This document shows positions 12,291 to 41,024 of a stretch of 64,000 bases of DNA, piece after piece. The position numbers and the translations under genes were made by a program. Location: contig BROG01001164.1 in assembly GCA_030159075.1 (NCBI GenBank), positions 1 to 64,000 of the forward strand, written 5' to 3'. Under the pieces are notes generated by a model. The model did no database searches, was not told where the DNA came from, and saw nothing but the letters and a program-made list of their open reading frames with translations. This DNA is from Atrina japonica (Eukaryota; Mollusca; Bivalvia; Pterioida; Pinnidae). Within the stretch, counting starts at the first letter, position 1. Each line of letters opens with the position of its first letter.

Positions 12291-12560
12291 ATCCCCGAGC
12301 ATTATTGAGAAATGACCCTAGACAATGTGCATGTGAAGTTTCATGGCTGTAGCTGCTTTGTCCAAAATGGACTGAAACAAAAAGCTTAACACAGAAAAAG
12401 GACGCCGCCGAAGCAGTGACAGCAATAGCTCTTGTTCTTCGAACAGGCGAGCTAAAATCAGAACACTGACATTCAGTGTAATCATTGAACCACAGAGGCA
12501 AGTAGGACAAAAAAGAGAATCCAAGGTTCTAGAGTGTGTTTTGATGTGTATGCCATTCGG
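12290..12560. repeat. probable dispersed repeat
   Basis: Contains 'caatagctcttgttcttcg' and 'aacaggcgagctaaa', a motif I associate with abundant bivalve dispersed repeats. No terminal structure is visible. Confidence 0.35.
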
Positions 12561-12868
12561 ACGTTCTGCACCTTCAACATAAAGCTTCATACATAGGTTT
12601 TGGTTTTATCACTTACTTACAGAGTATCTGATTACTTACATTACGTGAGCTATTTGTCAAATGTACACAGGTAAAGGATGTAGATTTCGGTCGAATTAAG
12701 TGTAATTATGTTTTTATAGGACTTAATTCAAAACGAAAAAAAAAAACAAATTTACATTATATTCATTCAAATGGAAATATTGGATTATCTAAAAAGTCAA
12801 TTTGCCATGTTGACTGAATGTAGATCATAGTTACTAAGGTGATTGATAATAGGCCAACCTACATATTA

Positions 12869-12870
<2 letters not shown>

Positions 12871-12940
<70 letters not shown>
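12871..12940. repeat. (TA)n microsatellite
   Basis: About 70 bases of uninterrupted TA repeats. Confidence 0.95.
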
Positions 12941-12943
<3 letters not shown>

Positions 12944-14340
12944 CGTAACAATGAATCAGTTTGTTCTCTTTAATTGTGTTGCATCTTTCCTACATTTAAA
13001 GTTTTTTTCACGAACAAGATTGAAAAGATTAAGATTAGGATAAATGTTAACACAGTAAGAAATGAAAAATTATCTAATCAGTTTGCGTTTTACCATGTTT
13101 CAGGGTGACTATAGCAGCACAATTAACGTCTTGCAATTTTACACTTAATATTTAAAAGCTTTGAGTACGGGTATAAAAGGTAAGACGCATGCACAAGGTC
13201 AATTTATTTCGGTGTTATAATAACCTTAGGTGTGAAATGAAATAATCCGTTGGAAGAGATTAACGTCTGGCTTTCCAAAGTTTAGATGATATGGCATGAA
13301 GGAGTGAATCTTTAATTGTCTTGTCTCACTTCCTGCGATTCTGTAGTCAATGCAGAGTATTCCCGTTGTAACATTACGTATAAACAGTTGCACAGGCTGT
13401 TAAATAACATATTCTGATATTCAGTGATTAAAAACATTATTGACAAAATAAATAATTATAGTCACCTGAGACGTTGTACATCATTCAAATGCCAATTAGA
13501 TTGATTTGGATTTTCAATAGTGTTTTAAGACACACTCAACTATTTTTCGGTTATGTGGTGGGGTCAGTTTTAATTGGTGGACGCAAGAACCCCGTTACAA
13601 TGAAGCCGAGAAAAGACCAGGTTAAGTATCTTAAGGAAGGCTAGTTTTAAGTTTTGTGTAAACAGTTTTTGCACTCCGTAATGTTTGACCTGAACAATGG
13701 GAACTCCCAAAAAGGTCAGCAAGTCGTGATTATCTAGAAATTAAAAGACATATTTTTTATTGCTGATATTGAATGTTTGTCTATTTACCAATAGGGCTTT
13801 ATATATGATATACAACAAAATATGCCAAAATCTGTATCGTATCCCAATTTGGAACGCTTCTTGTGTTTTTATTCGAAATATCTCGATTTTTTCCGCTTCA
13901 TTGCATATACGCCAGTCTACGCACATTCTGTGACATATTAGGCCTAAGGCTAATAGTTTTAAAGATTGTTGAATGAAAATATGAATGAAAACTTTGATTT
14001 ACTAAACATTTAAAAGTGTAAAACTATTCCACATGTAGGTTTAAAACACCGCAAATATTTGCGCCCGTCAACACAATGTTTAGACGTGAACAGCCTCATA
14101 AGATGGCTTTACTATACGTAGAATACGCATTACGCCACACCAAATTAATTAGTTCAATAGTTGTTCTTTGGGACCGCTCGCACGTAAAAATCGATTTGTG
14201 AAAATTTGAAATAAATTTCGGTCTGCTCGCATCATGTCCGGAACACCCACATCAGATTCCTAAATTAATAAAAAGAATTTTTGCTCACATGATTGTTCAT
14301 GTGTATTGGGCGAAGTTTTACTTTTTAATACCAGTTAGTG
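12941..14340. other. intergenic, nothing recognised
   Basis: AT-rich sequence with scattered stops in all frames. I see no exon, RNA gene or repeat. Confidence 0.6.
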
Positions 14341-14349
14341 ACATCACTC

Positions 14350-14975
14350 TTTTGAACAGGTGATATCACTTTTATAAATTCTTACGTGATACCACCTATA
14401 CGAATGAATGATATCACCTATTTGAATGAGTGATATCACCTATTCGAATGAAAGATATCACCTACTCATATAAGGGATATCACTTATTCGACTACGTTAA
14501 TATCACCTATTCATTTTGTGATGTGATATCACCTATTCGAATAGGTGAGGTCACTTATGAATCAATGCCAATGAATGCTCCCTACACAAAAATAAAATAT
14601 ATTCCTGGGTCTAACAAAAATATGACGTGTCATCTTGGGCATTATACATTATTTACTTTTTTGTTTCCTTACATTTGGTCCAAAGAATTATAAAGAGTGA
14701 ATTTAGTTCAACCACTTGCGAATTGTCCTTCCATAGATATAGGCCGAGTGATATTCACTGCAGATCTACATTTATGGAAGAGCATAAGTTTTTTACTGTT
14801 TCCAAATCTGAATAGGTGATATCACCTATAAAACGTATAAAGTGATATCTCCTATTTTAAAAAGTGATATCACCTATTCCAATAGGTGATATCACTTATT
14901 CAAATAGGTGATATCACCTATAAAACATAAAGTGATATGTAATATTTGAAAGAGTGCTATCACCTATATCTATAT
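14350..14975. mobile_element. fold-back-like array of GTGATATCAC palindromes
   Basis: Two arrays (about 14350-14560 and 14812-14975) carry some 14 exact or near copies of the palindrome GTGATATCAC, usually flanked by CTATTCGAATAG-like sequence, with units about 25-35 bases apart. Some units join into longer perfect palindromes such as ATAGGTGATATCACCTAT. A 250-base core without the motif lies between. Arms made of short subrepeats around a core is the layout of Foldback-type elements. I see no coding capacity. Confidence 0.6.
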
Positions 14976-15277
14976 CTAATTATCATTGACCATGTCCCCT
15001 TCCAAGGGGCCGAAGCTCTTCTTTTGAATCTTGAACCACATTTAACCAAGGATGCATTGTGCTAAGTTGGATAAAATTTGTTGGGTGATTTTGTTGAAGA
15101 AGTTGAAGATGCAAAAGACTTGTTAAAGGCAATGCCTACCACCACCAACTTCAAAAAAGATCCCTTGAGACTACCACTAAGGGAATGTTTATAGTTCAGT
15201 TGAGCTTGGGTATAGAATATATTTGATGACAAGCCCATGGGCCAGGGTTATTGACTCTGTTTTGTTATTATCATTAT

Positions 15278-15708
15278 CATATAAAAAATTTCAGATACCA
15301 AAGTATAAATCAATAGAATGTCCAGGATATAGATACAAATCCGGTAAAAATGGACAAACATGGACCTCTGTCACCAAGAGGTCCATCAGGTGCCATGGAG
15401 GAAAGAATCCCCTGTCGACACACTCACACCCGCCATGAGTCCACAGTCAAGTCCAATGAAACATGTGAGGAGTGTATCCTTGTCACAATTGGTACAGACA
15501 GACTCAACAACCACCAACGAAAAGGCAACTCAACATTTCACTTAGTGAAACAGAGTAGTCGCAAACAAATACTATTATACTGACTGTAAAATTTGCGGAA
15601 CGTTGACATTAAACGCGGTTTTCGATATCCCTGTGTCAATAACTTGTCAGTGAGTAGCTTACCTCTGTATATGAAATCTTCATATGTTGCACATCTACTG
15701 ATACCTGC
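15278..15708 (-). mobile_element. Penelope-like retroelement fragment, 3' part
   Basis: Same block order as at 60185: 'cagataccaaagtataaatc', 'gaatgtccaggatatag', 'ggacctctg', 'cctgtcgaca', 'acaattggtacagac', 'gtcaataacttgtcagtgag'. It stops before the reverse transcriptase. Confidence 0.8.
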
Positions 15709-15944
15709 ACGATACAAAATCTTGACATAAAAGATTTAAAACAAAGCAACAATTCAAAGCATCCACAGCTAATGGAAAAAGAACTTGAGACACACTATGA
15801 CTGCCAAACTTCAAAGTTCCATAACTCTGGTAAACATTGCAGAATTTGTTGTAAACAGACTAAACACAATGTTACACCAATCCATGATTTAATGGGCATA
15901 ACAAATAAGACAAAAATACATATAAATTACAATATTTATTTTGA

Positions 15945-16500
15945 CCATAATTTGCTGGTACAGGTTTTCACTATAACAGACATTATAGTTTATCAGGAAT
16001 ATGTCAATCTTACTCATTAAAATGCCATATATAAAATCTAACTAGATCACTTTACTCAGTGACCCCTGTAGCCACACACTGAACTATCTTTGTGGAAAGC
16101 ATGGTGAAGTCTACTGTCAGAATTCAGGTGTGAATAATTTAGAATCCAAATTTTAAAATGATTTCACATTCAATATTAACTTGTTCACCCCTCAACACTG
16201 AAAATAGACTTTACAGCTTCTAATTTGGGTGAGTCTAAATGTGACCACAGGGGGTGAAGAGTTGAAGTAACCACTAATTTGCTGGTAAATATTACTATCA
16301 CAGACACCAGACTTGTATCAAGCAATATGTCAGTCACTCATTTCCTTTTCATTTAGATAAAAAAAAACCTAGTTAAATAATTAATAATATTACAAAACAC
16401 TGAATATCTTTGTGGAAAATGTCACTCTTACAGAATGTATTAATTGTAGTTGTGAATATTTTCACTGGGATAAATTTTTCAATACCCTTTGCATGTGTTT
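15945..16500. repeat. diverged direct duplication, about 315 bp period
   Basis: 'aatttgctggta' ... 'aacagacattatag' ... 'caatatgtcagt'-like ... 'atctttgtggaaa' ... 'tgtgaata' occurs at about 15950-16140 and again at about 16270-16470 in the same order. There is no coding potential. Confidence 0.65.
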
Positions 16501-16599
16501 AATTCTTATGCAGCAAACAAAAAAAACTGCAATTTCAATATATTAATTCTCCTATGATTTCAACACATTCTTGCACAGTCCAATAGCCATTTAAAATAA

Positions 16600-16690
16600 G
16601 TGGAACCTGTCTTGAGAGACCATCCCATCGACCACTGAAATGTGGTCTTACAAAACGGTCTTTCAAAAAAAGGTTTTATGCCAAGGATAT
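16600..16690. mobile_element. fragment of a 'ggtctt' inverted-repeat element family
   Basis: 'cctgtcttgagagaccatcc' and 'tgtggtcttacaaaacggtc' resemble sequences at 17488-17575, 30795-31000 and 48170-48310, all rich in 'gaccacctcactta'-like words. Probably ends of short DNA elements. Confidence 0.35.
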
Positions 16691-16965
16691 TTAACTCTTT
16701 CATGCCTAATCCCGATATCTTATTATCTTATTATATTATTATCTTATACTGACTACACTCGTTTTCAGTCAGTAGTGCTTTGCAAATGCCGAGTATACTC
16801 TTGATTAATACCTGTGATAAATGGTGCTTATTGGACGAAATCCACTTACCTGGGGGGGGAGAATCTCCAACTTTAATAGCTAATAATGATAGTTATACAA
16901 TGATAGAAGCTTTTCTACTGGACAATTTAGAAGGTCATTTTGCCTGTCACCTTAAAATTCAGTGA

Positions 16966-17190
16966 AAAAATTGAATACAGAGAATGAAAGCAGGAATGGC
17001 AAGTTCGATTTTGAAGGATTTATGGATGTAGATGTCTTGGTAGCTCAAAAGACAATGGACAGCATGTCAGGGAAAGATTCTGACATCAATTTCAGTGACT
17101 AAGACAATGCAGAATGCGGAAGTGATGACGACATTACGCTCTCAAGACTTGATGAGATGTGTTGGACAAAATAGAAAATGGCGACAGTGA
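16966..17190 (+). pseudogene. decayed acidic coding segment, possibly a transposase remnant
   Basis: One plus-strand frame reads KLNTENESRNGKFDFEGFMD, then DVLVAQKTMDSMSGKDSD, a stop, and DNAECGSDDDITLSRLDE. Acidic 'DDDIxLxxL' stretches are common at the ends of transposon-derived DDE proteins in bivalves. The stop and lack of a partner domain argue for a relic. This is inference only. Confidence 0.25.
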
Positions 17191-17811
17191 CGATGCCTAG
17201 TGCCTGTGGATTTTAACCCCTGTAGAACAGGAAACATTCAACAGAAATCAATACCATTGACACTGTTGGATATTAATAAAAGGGGAAGTTGACTTATTTA
17301 ATTTGTTTCCAGAAGAATTATACCTGTAAATAGCAATGGAAAAGAACCACTATGCAAGACTGAAAACAAGTGAAAATTTAGCTCATTGCAAGTGGCATTA
17401 CATTCCAATGGCAATAAATTTTATCAAAAGCTTATTGTTATCACCATCTTACAGTGACATTGATCATGTTACAATGACTCCCGTATTGAGAGACCATTCC
17501 TTTGAGCCCTCAGTCTTTTCAGAATTAAATCTAAGAGCCACTCAATAAAATAACACTCTGTCTTGAGAGACCACATTTAAAGGGGCGGATGGCTATTTTG
17601 TGTAATCAGTACAACCTAAAGAAAACTGTTAGATTCCATAGCAATCAGACAGTGAAGCAATTAAACTTTAAGCTGAAAAGAGAGATAATTCAGTGCTCCA
17701 ATATTTGTTACATGAAATAGTTTTTAACTAGACATTTTCTATAGCCATAAGTAGCCCTAACAAAATATTTTTACAAAATGTAAACGATGTCATATAAAGT
17801 CAAAAATCATA

Positions 17812-34995
<17,184 letters not shown>

Positions 34996-35344
34996 TGTGA
35001 ATCAAAGACTCACTGAAAACAGAAATAGATGTCGGGTAATTAGAATACATGTATGACACATATATGAATAAATCTACACATGTATAATATACTGTTTTTA
35101 GTTTGAGACAGAGAGAAAGAACTGAATAAGCTGTGTGTAGTTAGGACTAGATACAGTTTTTGTACATGTATGTACATGCTAATTACATACATGTATGTGA
35201 ATACAGAACATAGCACTTTACATGTACATGTACAATGTACACTATAGATGATTGAATGATAAAAATTATCTACCAGTAAACATATAGTACAGAACAAGAT
35301 ACAAGGTAATACAACATGTGCAACCAGTATATGTATACATATAC

Positions 35345-35346
<2 letters not shown>

Positions 35347-35398
<52 letters not shown>

Positions 35399-35412
35399 GT
35401 GTGTGAGTGTGT
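35347..35412. repeat. (TA)n-(TG)n microsatellite
   Basis: About 48 bases of TA followed by a short TG run. Confidence 0.95.
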
Positions 35413-35633
35413 GTGTACATACAAATAACAACAATCTTACTCAGATCTTTCCATAGATAATATCATAATAAAGATACAAATTTTATGAATTCGTGTTCTG
35501 ACTACCTTGATGTTTTTACAAGCTGTGGAGCTATCATTTTTCATCAGTGAAAGGTTATATTACAGAACTGTAGTGTTTTTACTGTCAAACAGTCTATATT
35601 GCAAAAATCATGACCAAAAAAAACCCTCTACTG

Positions 35634-35891
35634 CAGGGTTTTCCCTTACACAGAATTTCTGATCTCTGACACATAAAATCTTTTCAGGATGCAATACATG
35701 AATACTAGCGAGTCCCTCAGGACACACAAAACTCTTTTTTTTTATTTTCAACCCGAGACCGAAAATGTGTGTCCATATTTTCATGTATTTTCTTGGAAGT
35801 TCATCTACTTTTGGACCCACAAATTTAACTAAGGAATTTTGCTTTTGTGGGTCCCTGGGACTCACTAAAATAACACCCTAGGGAAACCCTG
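35634..35891. mobile_element. 258-bp MITE with six-base target duplication
   Basis: Ends 'cagggttttccct' and 'agggaaaccctg' are inverted repeats. CTACTG flanks both sides exactly (35628-35633 and 35892-35897). No coding function; the frame inside is a by-product. Confidence 0.88.
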
Positions 35892-36415
35892 CTACTGACT
35901 GTGAATTTTTTTGTTGCTACACATAGAACATTGTGTATTATCACAATTGTTTACATTTAAGTTAATTATAACCCTACTTAATTAATGAAGCCATTATACA
36001 CATTATTGAACATAATTGCAAGAGATTTGAGTAAATTGAGCCATCCTGATACTACCCAATAATGGCCAATCGGACTGAACTACATGTATGAGTACCCCAT
36101 TGAATGATTAATTCCCATCAATTAACTGACACATACCTACATCATAGTACATGCACTAAGCAATTCAAAATGAGTTTTTATTACAACAGACAATACCTAG
36201 TGGTACTTCAGGGATAGAAATTAGCAAGGACCCAGAAGCCCATGGTGAGTAGAAACTGAGCTGGGCTAGTAGATTTCAGTGTTTTAGCCCAGGAGCGCAA
36301 CTGGAAATTTTGGGGTACATGTACTTGTATATGTATCTAGCACTTTCACAAATTTCTACTGATATTCTTGTAAACTGAGTACATGTACATGTATATTAGG
36401 TATTTTCGTCAGTTA

Positions 36416-36548
36416 GTTATCTCCCATGTCAGCAGGTATCGATTGTCATTTGTCCATGCATAAAATGATAAAAGTTATATGTCATATGTTTCTTTGAAAA
36501 CGTAAAGATATGACGTCACAATCGATACCTGCTAACATAGGAGATAAC
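36416..36548. mobile_element. 133-bp MITE
   Basis: The left arm 'gttatctcccatgtcagcag' plus 'gtatcgattgt' matches the reverse complement of the right arm 'acaatcgatacctgctaaca' plus 'taggagataac'. A related fragment is at about 388-460. Confidence 0.85.
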
Positions 36549-36559
36549 ATTGACTAACA

Positions 36560-37867
36560 AAAAGACAGATTACCTTGCTACATGTACATGTAGCTACTGT
36601 AAGAACTACTTTAAAGTATGTTTTTGTAGTAAGAACTTTTAAACAAATGTAGCATGTTATAGGAAGTGCAAGTTTCTGGGCTTCCATACATGTATGCAAC
36701 TGGGCTCCAAAAATGCTGACATATGAGCCCAAATGGCTCCTTGATTGCAGAGTTTAATTTCTATTCCTGTACTCTACGAGTAGCAAAACTTGACATGTGA
36801 AATTTGTTATATTCAGTTATAAATATGAGTCAGTTCACCCTCACTTAAAAATTTATACAACCTTTTGTTTTGAAAATCATATTTTCACCTGTACAATAAT
36901 GTAAAAATACACACTTGTCACTAATGATTTGTAATCACACACGACTCAGGACAGACAGATAAAGTTCTGTCTTACATGTTCAAAAGTTTTGCCAAAGCTT
37001 CCATTTTTCAGTATTTTAAAGAATTTCAAGTTTTATGATTGATATATATATATATATTATATATATATATATATATATGTATATCTATCTATATAAAGCA
37101 CAAATACAGAAATAACAAAGTACCTACAAACTCACCATGCCCCATGCACCAATCGCCTGGCTCTCATGTACAACATCCTAACCACTTAGCCATCTATGCA
37201 TTCACAAAAATGAATGTTCTGATACCTATGATCAAAATTCCGAACATGAGAACTCTGCCCAAAGATAAAGAATTATAGTCACAATTCGAATCCCAGCTGG
37301 GGCATGTTGAGTTTGTAGATACCCTGTTATTTTTGTATTTTATATATGATTTATTTATGCAGATAGTATCATTTCTGATCCAAGGTCCATAGTAATTGAT
37401 ATTTTTGCAGCGATATTTGTGGTGAGTAAAGGAATTTCACTGGTAAAAGAAAATGTTTTACTGTTCTGTATATATAAATACACAATTGAAAAGAAATGGA
37501 AAATTACTGGTCATTTGGACCAGTTATCAGATAGATTTCACTTGACTTTTGTAAAATTTACCGGTTTTTCGGGTAAGACCAGTGAATTTCAAAAACTCTG
37601 ATTGATATATATATATATATATATATATACATACATACATACACACACATTTACAGCTGTCTATAGCTTTGAATTACAGATGTCTTTTAAGGTCAGATCT
37701 GTAAAACCTGACTGCATGCTCTTGCAGAGGGATGTAGTAAATAAGATTTGAGTTGAAATCATGAACATGTTGAAGATTTATCATTTCAATACCAAGAAAC
37801 TGAGATATTCAAAAAAATATTTCTTTGCAGTGGTTCAAAATTACACAAGTCCTGGACTTGGGTAATT
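36560..37867. other. intergenic with TA microsatellites
   Basis: Between the divergent MIIP and XXYLT1 genes. TA tracts lie at about 37041-37079 and 37604-37630. I recognise nothing else. Confidence 0.6.
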
Positions 37868-38848
37868 CAGGGCTCTACAACACTAAAAAGCTCAGTCTTC
37901 ATTTGGCCAGTGAACCAAAAATTTTACTAGCCAGCCAGAAACTTTTACTCGCCGATATATATATATATATATATGTTTTTGTTTAAAAAATCCTGCTGGA
38001 TTAAATGAAATAAACCATTAATTTTTTAAGCTGACATGACTTTTTATTTTTTCAATCCATTTAAAACAAGATTATTCACTGCTGTCCATTTGTGCATATT
38101 TTAATAAATCCGGGAGTGTTCATATGCCTATATCTTTCATATTTGTTGCTCTAATATTGAGGCACACTTAAACTCCGTTTTTGAATTTACAACGCTGATT
38201 TCTTTTCGACAGAATTTACAAAACACAGTGTCTGCTGATAAGAATTTGAAATTTTATCTGCAAGTTAAAATCAAGAGTCAAACACAACTGATCATCAGAC
38301 AAACACCAATAAAGTTCTTTATAAGGTTTTTGTCTGACAATTGGGTGTTTGACTTTCGATTTTAATTTACAGATAAAATTTCCAATTCCGATTGTGTCTG
38401 TGGTCTGCCCTCCCTCCTCATTGAACACTAGCCATAACTCGGTTCCAGTATTCCTGTAAGTTAACACTAACTACATTTAAATTTGCTAGTATCCAATGAA
38501 GAGGTAGATGCTTCTGTTGAAATTGACAATGAAAAGTAAATGTCATCGAGTTCTGTTTGGAAAATTTCAAGTCGAAAACATGACAGCATACAACATGTTT
38601 TTATACAAATAATCAACGTGAGTTAGACGCTCTAGTTTATCGAAACTGAATAGCCAATTTGGTTGTTGTAAAGCGCATAATAGATCATGATTTTGATAAT
38701 GTAATTTCACAGTGAATACGGACAAACTTTTGATTTCCGGCTCAGGAAAAATCTTGTCGCAATGTGGCGACTGAATTAGAATAAATGCTCGCCAAAACCT
38801 AAAAATTTGTCGCATTTGCGAGTGATTTGGTCGCATTGTAGAGTGCTG
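37868..38848. mobile_element. 981-bp non-autonomous hAT-like element
   Basis: The left end 'cagggctctacaacact' and right end 'attgtagagtgctg' are imperfect inverted repeats of the CAG-type seen in hAT elements, with TAATT on both sides. 'tttactagccagccag' near the left and 'gtcgcatttgcgagtgattt' near the right are subterminal. No transposase frame is seen. A second element at 38236-38392 is nested inside. Confidence 0.65.
38236..38392. mobile_element. fold-back element nested in the hAT-like element
   Basis: 'tttgaaattttatctgcaag' ... 'caagagtcaaacac' is an imperfect reverse complement of 'gtgtttgactttcgatttta' ... 'cagataaaatttccaa'. The loop is about 50 bases. Confidence 0.8.
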
Positions 38849-39340
38849 TAATTTGGGTTCGGACTTGGCATTTAGATATACCTGAGGTTCAAGGGACTTG
38901 CCTTATCTGCATTCATTTATAATGTTACTGTATTACTTCTTAAGAAAATTCAGCAGAGACTTTGAAATTTCTCAGTTGGAAGTGCCAGAAATATTCTTTC
39001 TAAGTCCCGAAATTAAGTATCTAAAAAATAATTTTGAACCCCTGCTTTTTATATTCATATTAGTTTTTGTTTGTTATGTTCAAATGCAATGCATCAAAAA
39101 TGATAATGAAATCAAGTTTTTAAAAAAATCTATTAATACAGAAAGAATTATGCCTCACATTTTTCAGACTTCAGTATGTGACGGTACATGTATGTTTTTC
39201 ATGGTTGAGCGAGTGTTGAAGAGTGGTCAGTGTGAATGTCCAATACATTATTTGCGTGCTTTTCACTTTCCTATAAATACTGATTTCCAATATTTTCTAC
39301 TAACATCATCCATAAGTTCATGCACTGACAGACAGATACA

Positions 39341-39488
39341 GTATTATAGGATTACCTGGTAAGATTTACTGACGGACCGATATTATAGGATTACCTGGTA
39401 AGATTTACTGATGGACCAATATTATAGGATTACCTGGTAAGATTTACTGACGGACCGATATTATAGGATTACCTGGTAAGATTTACTA
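39341..39488. repeat. 39-bp tandem repeat, four units
   Basis: 'tattataggattacctggta' starts at 39342, 39381, 39420 and 39459, exactly 39 bases apart, with only a few substitutions, so the array is young. Confidence 0.95.
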
Positions 39489-40502
39489 GTTTCATTTCAC
39501 ATACATGTATTTACTCGTATTGAATGACATGACTTTTTCAAACTTAAAAGATATTCAGGTTTATACTTCTGTCAACAATTATAATACTGTGGAAATTTAT
39601 ATTTGATTAGAGTTTTTGTTTTTATCCACAGAATAAATTGTAATCTCAACACAACTACCTACTTGCTGATTTGTTTAATCAAAGTTGAAACCCTGTCACA
39701 TATATATGTGAAGTACACAAACTCCACCTAAAAATTCCCTCTTTCAATCCCCAATTGCATCTCGCATAACCTCAGTTTGAAGAGAATTGGTGGATATGGG
39801 GAATTATAAACAATTATATTAAATGTCAATATCATCATTCAGTGTATCACAGATTTAAAAAGAAAAAAAATATGGTTTCTTAAGGGTGAATTATTTATTA
39901 ACCCAAATCATGAGTATTTTTTGCATGTCAAATGAAAAATGAATGAATATTTAATGAATCAAAGGTGACCCAGAGAATTTATGAATTTATGAACAGCGAA
40001 ATAAAAACGGAGGTGGGACCTCGACGTTTCAACAGAACTTAGAATATAATGATTTATGTAATACTTATTAAATTAAGAGAAAAATGTCTTTGTGAATATG
40101 TCGATTTTTTTTTTCGTACCGGTATATGATCCGTAGCAAAATCTTTCAGATACGTATTTCATTATTTCACATACTGCATATAATTAAAAATAAAAATAAA
40201 AACTGCAGACATTAAACAGACCATCAATGCTACGACAGCCGAATACGAAATAGGCCTGGTCAAGTTACAACTTGTTATTGAATAAGCGTACGTAGTAACA
40301 ATAAAATATTCCACATTAACTGAAGTCTTACGAACGAAAAAAGACGCATAAAAAATAACATCGCTAATTTGAAACATTCAGCGATCCAAAGACGGAATAT
40401 CGCATGTAAATGATTGCATAAACCTGATATACCGCTTGTAGAAGGTTCATAAAACGTCTTCAGACCTCCATAATACCCGCCGAGATTTCATATAAATCAA
40501 CG
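39489..40502. promoter_or_regulatory. upstream region of XXYLT1
   Basis: The last kilobase before the XXYLT1 start. No TATA box is convincing. The divergent MIIP gene probably has an untranslated first exon somewhere upstream of 35012, so part of this stretch could serve both genes. This is inference from gene orientation only. Confidence 0.25.
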
Positions 40503-41024
40503 ATGTTTCATTGGTTATTGGTAAAAGTATCCTTAACTCACGCGAGAAGAAACATGGCTTCCTCGTGGAGACTTTTACAATATCTAAAAACTTCGAAATT
40601 GTGTCAATGCCTTTTATTGATATTTATTCCTATTCTGATTTATTCAATATTTTCATTTTGGCCAAATTCGTCATTTTCAAACAACAGTAAGGAATTTTAT
40701 CACACGGACCGGTTAGAAAAAGAGACACATGCCGGGTCTATAGCACAGCAACATGATGCTTTGCATCAGCAACCGAGCTCTGAAAGTGAAAGTAGATCAG
40801 ATTCAAAAGGAACTGATGTAGATGACGAAATAAATGTTCTTATTACTTTTACCAAAGTAAAAACAAATTTGAATTTACAAAATAAATTTGAGACAACAGT
40901 GAATTCATTATTAAGATTTTCATCTGTCCCATTAAATATTCACATAATTGGAGACTCGGAGAGCCAAAGTGTTGCAGGTAAAATCTTGGAAAAAGTATCG
41001 AAACAATACTCAACAAAATATCAG
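40503..41024 (+). CDS. XXYLT1: XXYLT1 exon 1 (anchor, stem, start of GT8 domain)
   Basis: 174 codons ending KYQ at the donor CAG|GTAAAC. It contains the membrane segment LCQCLLLIFIPILIYSIF, then a polar stem, then INVLITFTKVKTN and FETTVNSLLRFSS, matching the first strand and helix of the GT8 fold. Confidence 0.93.

Noticed and set aside
38898..39362. 154-codon plus-strand frame upstream of XXYLT1
   Set aside because: It ends in the 39-bp tandem repeat, has scattered biased residues and shows no recognisable domain; a lineage-specific gene cannot be fully excluded.
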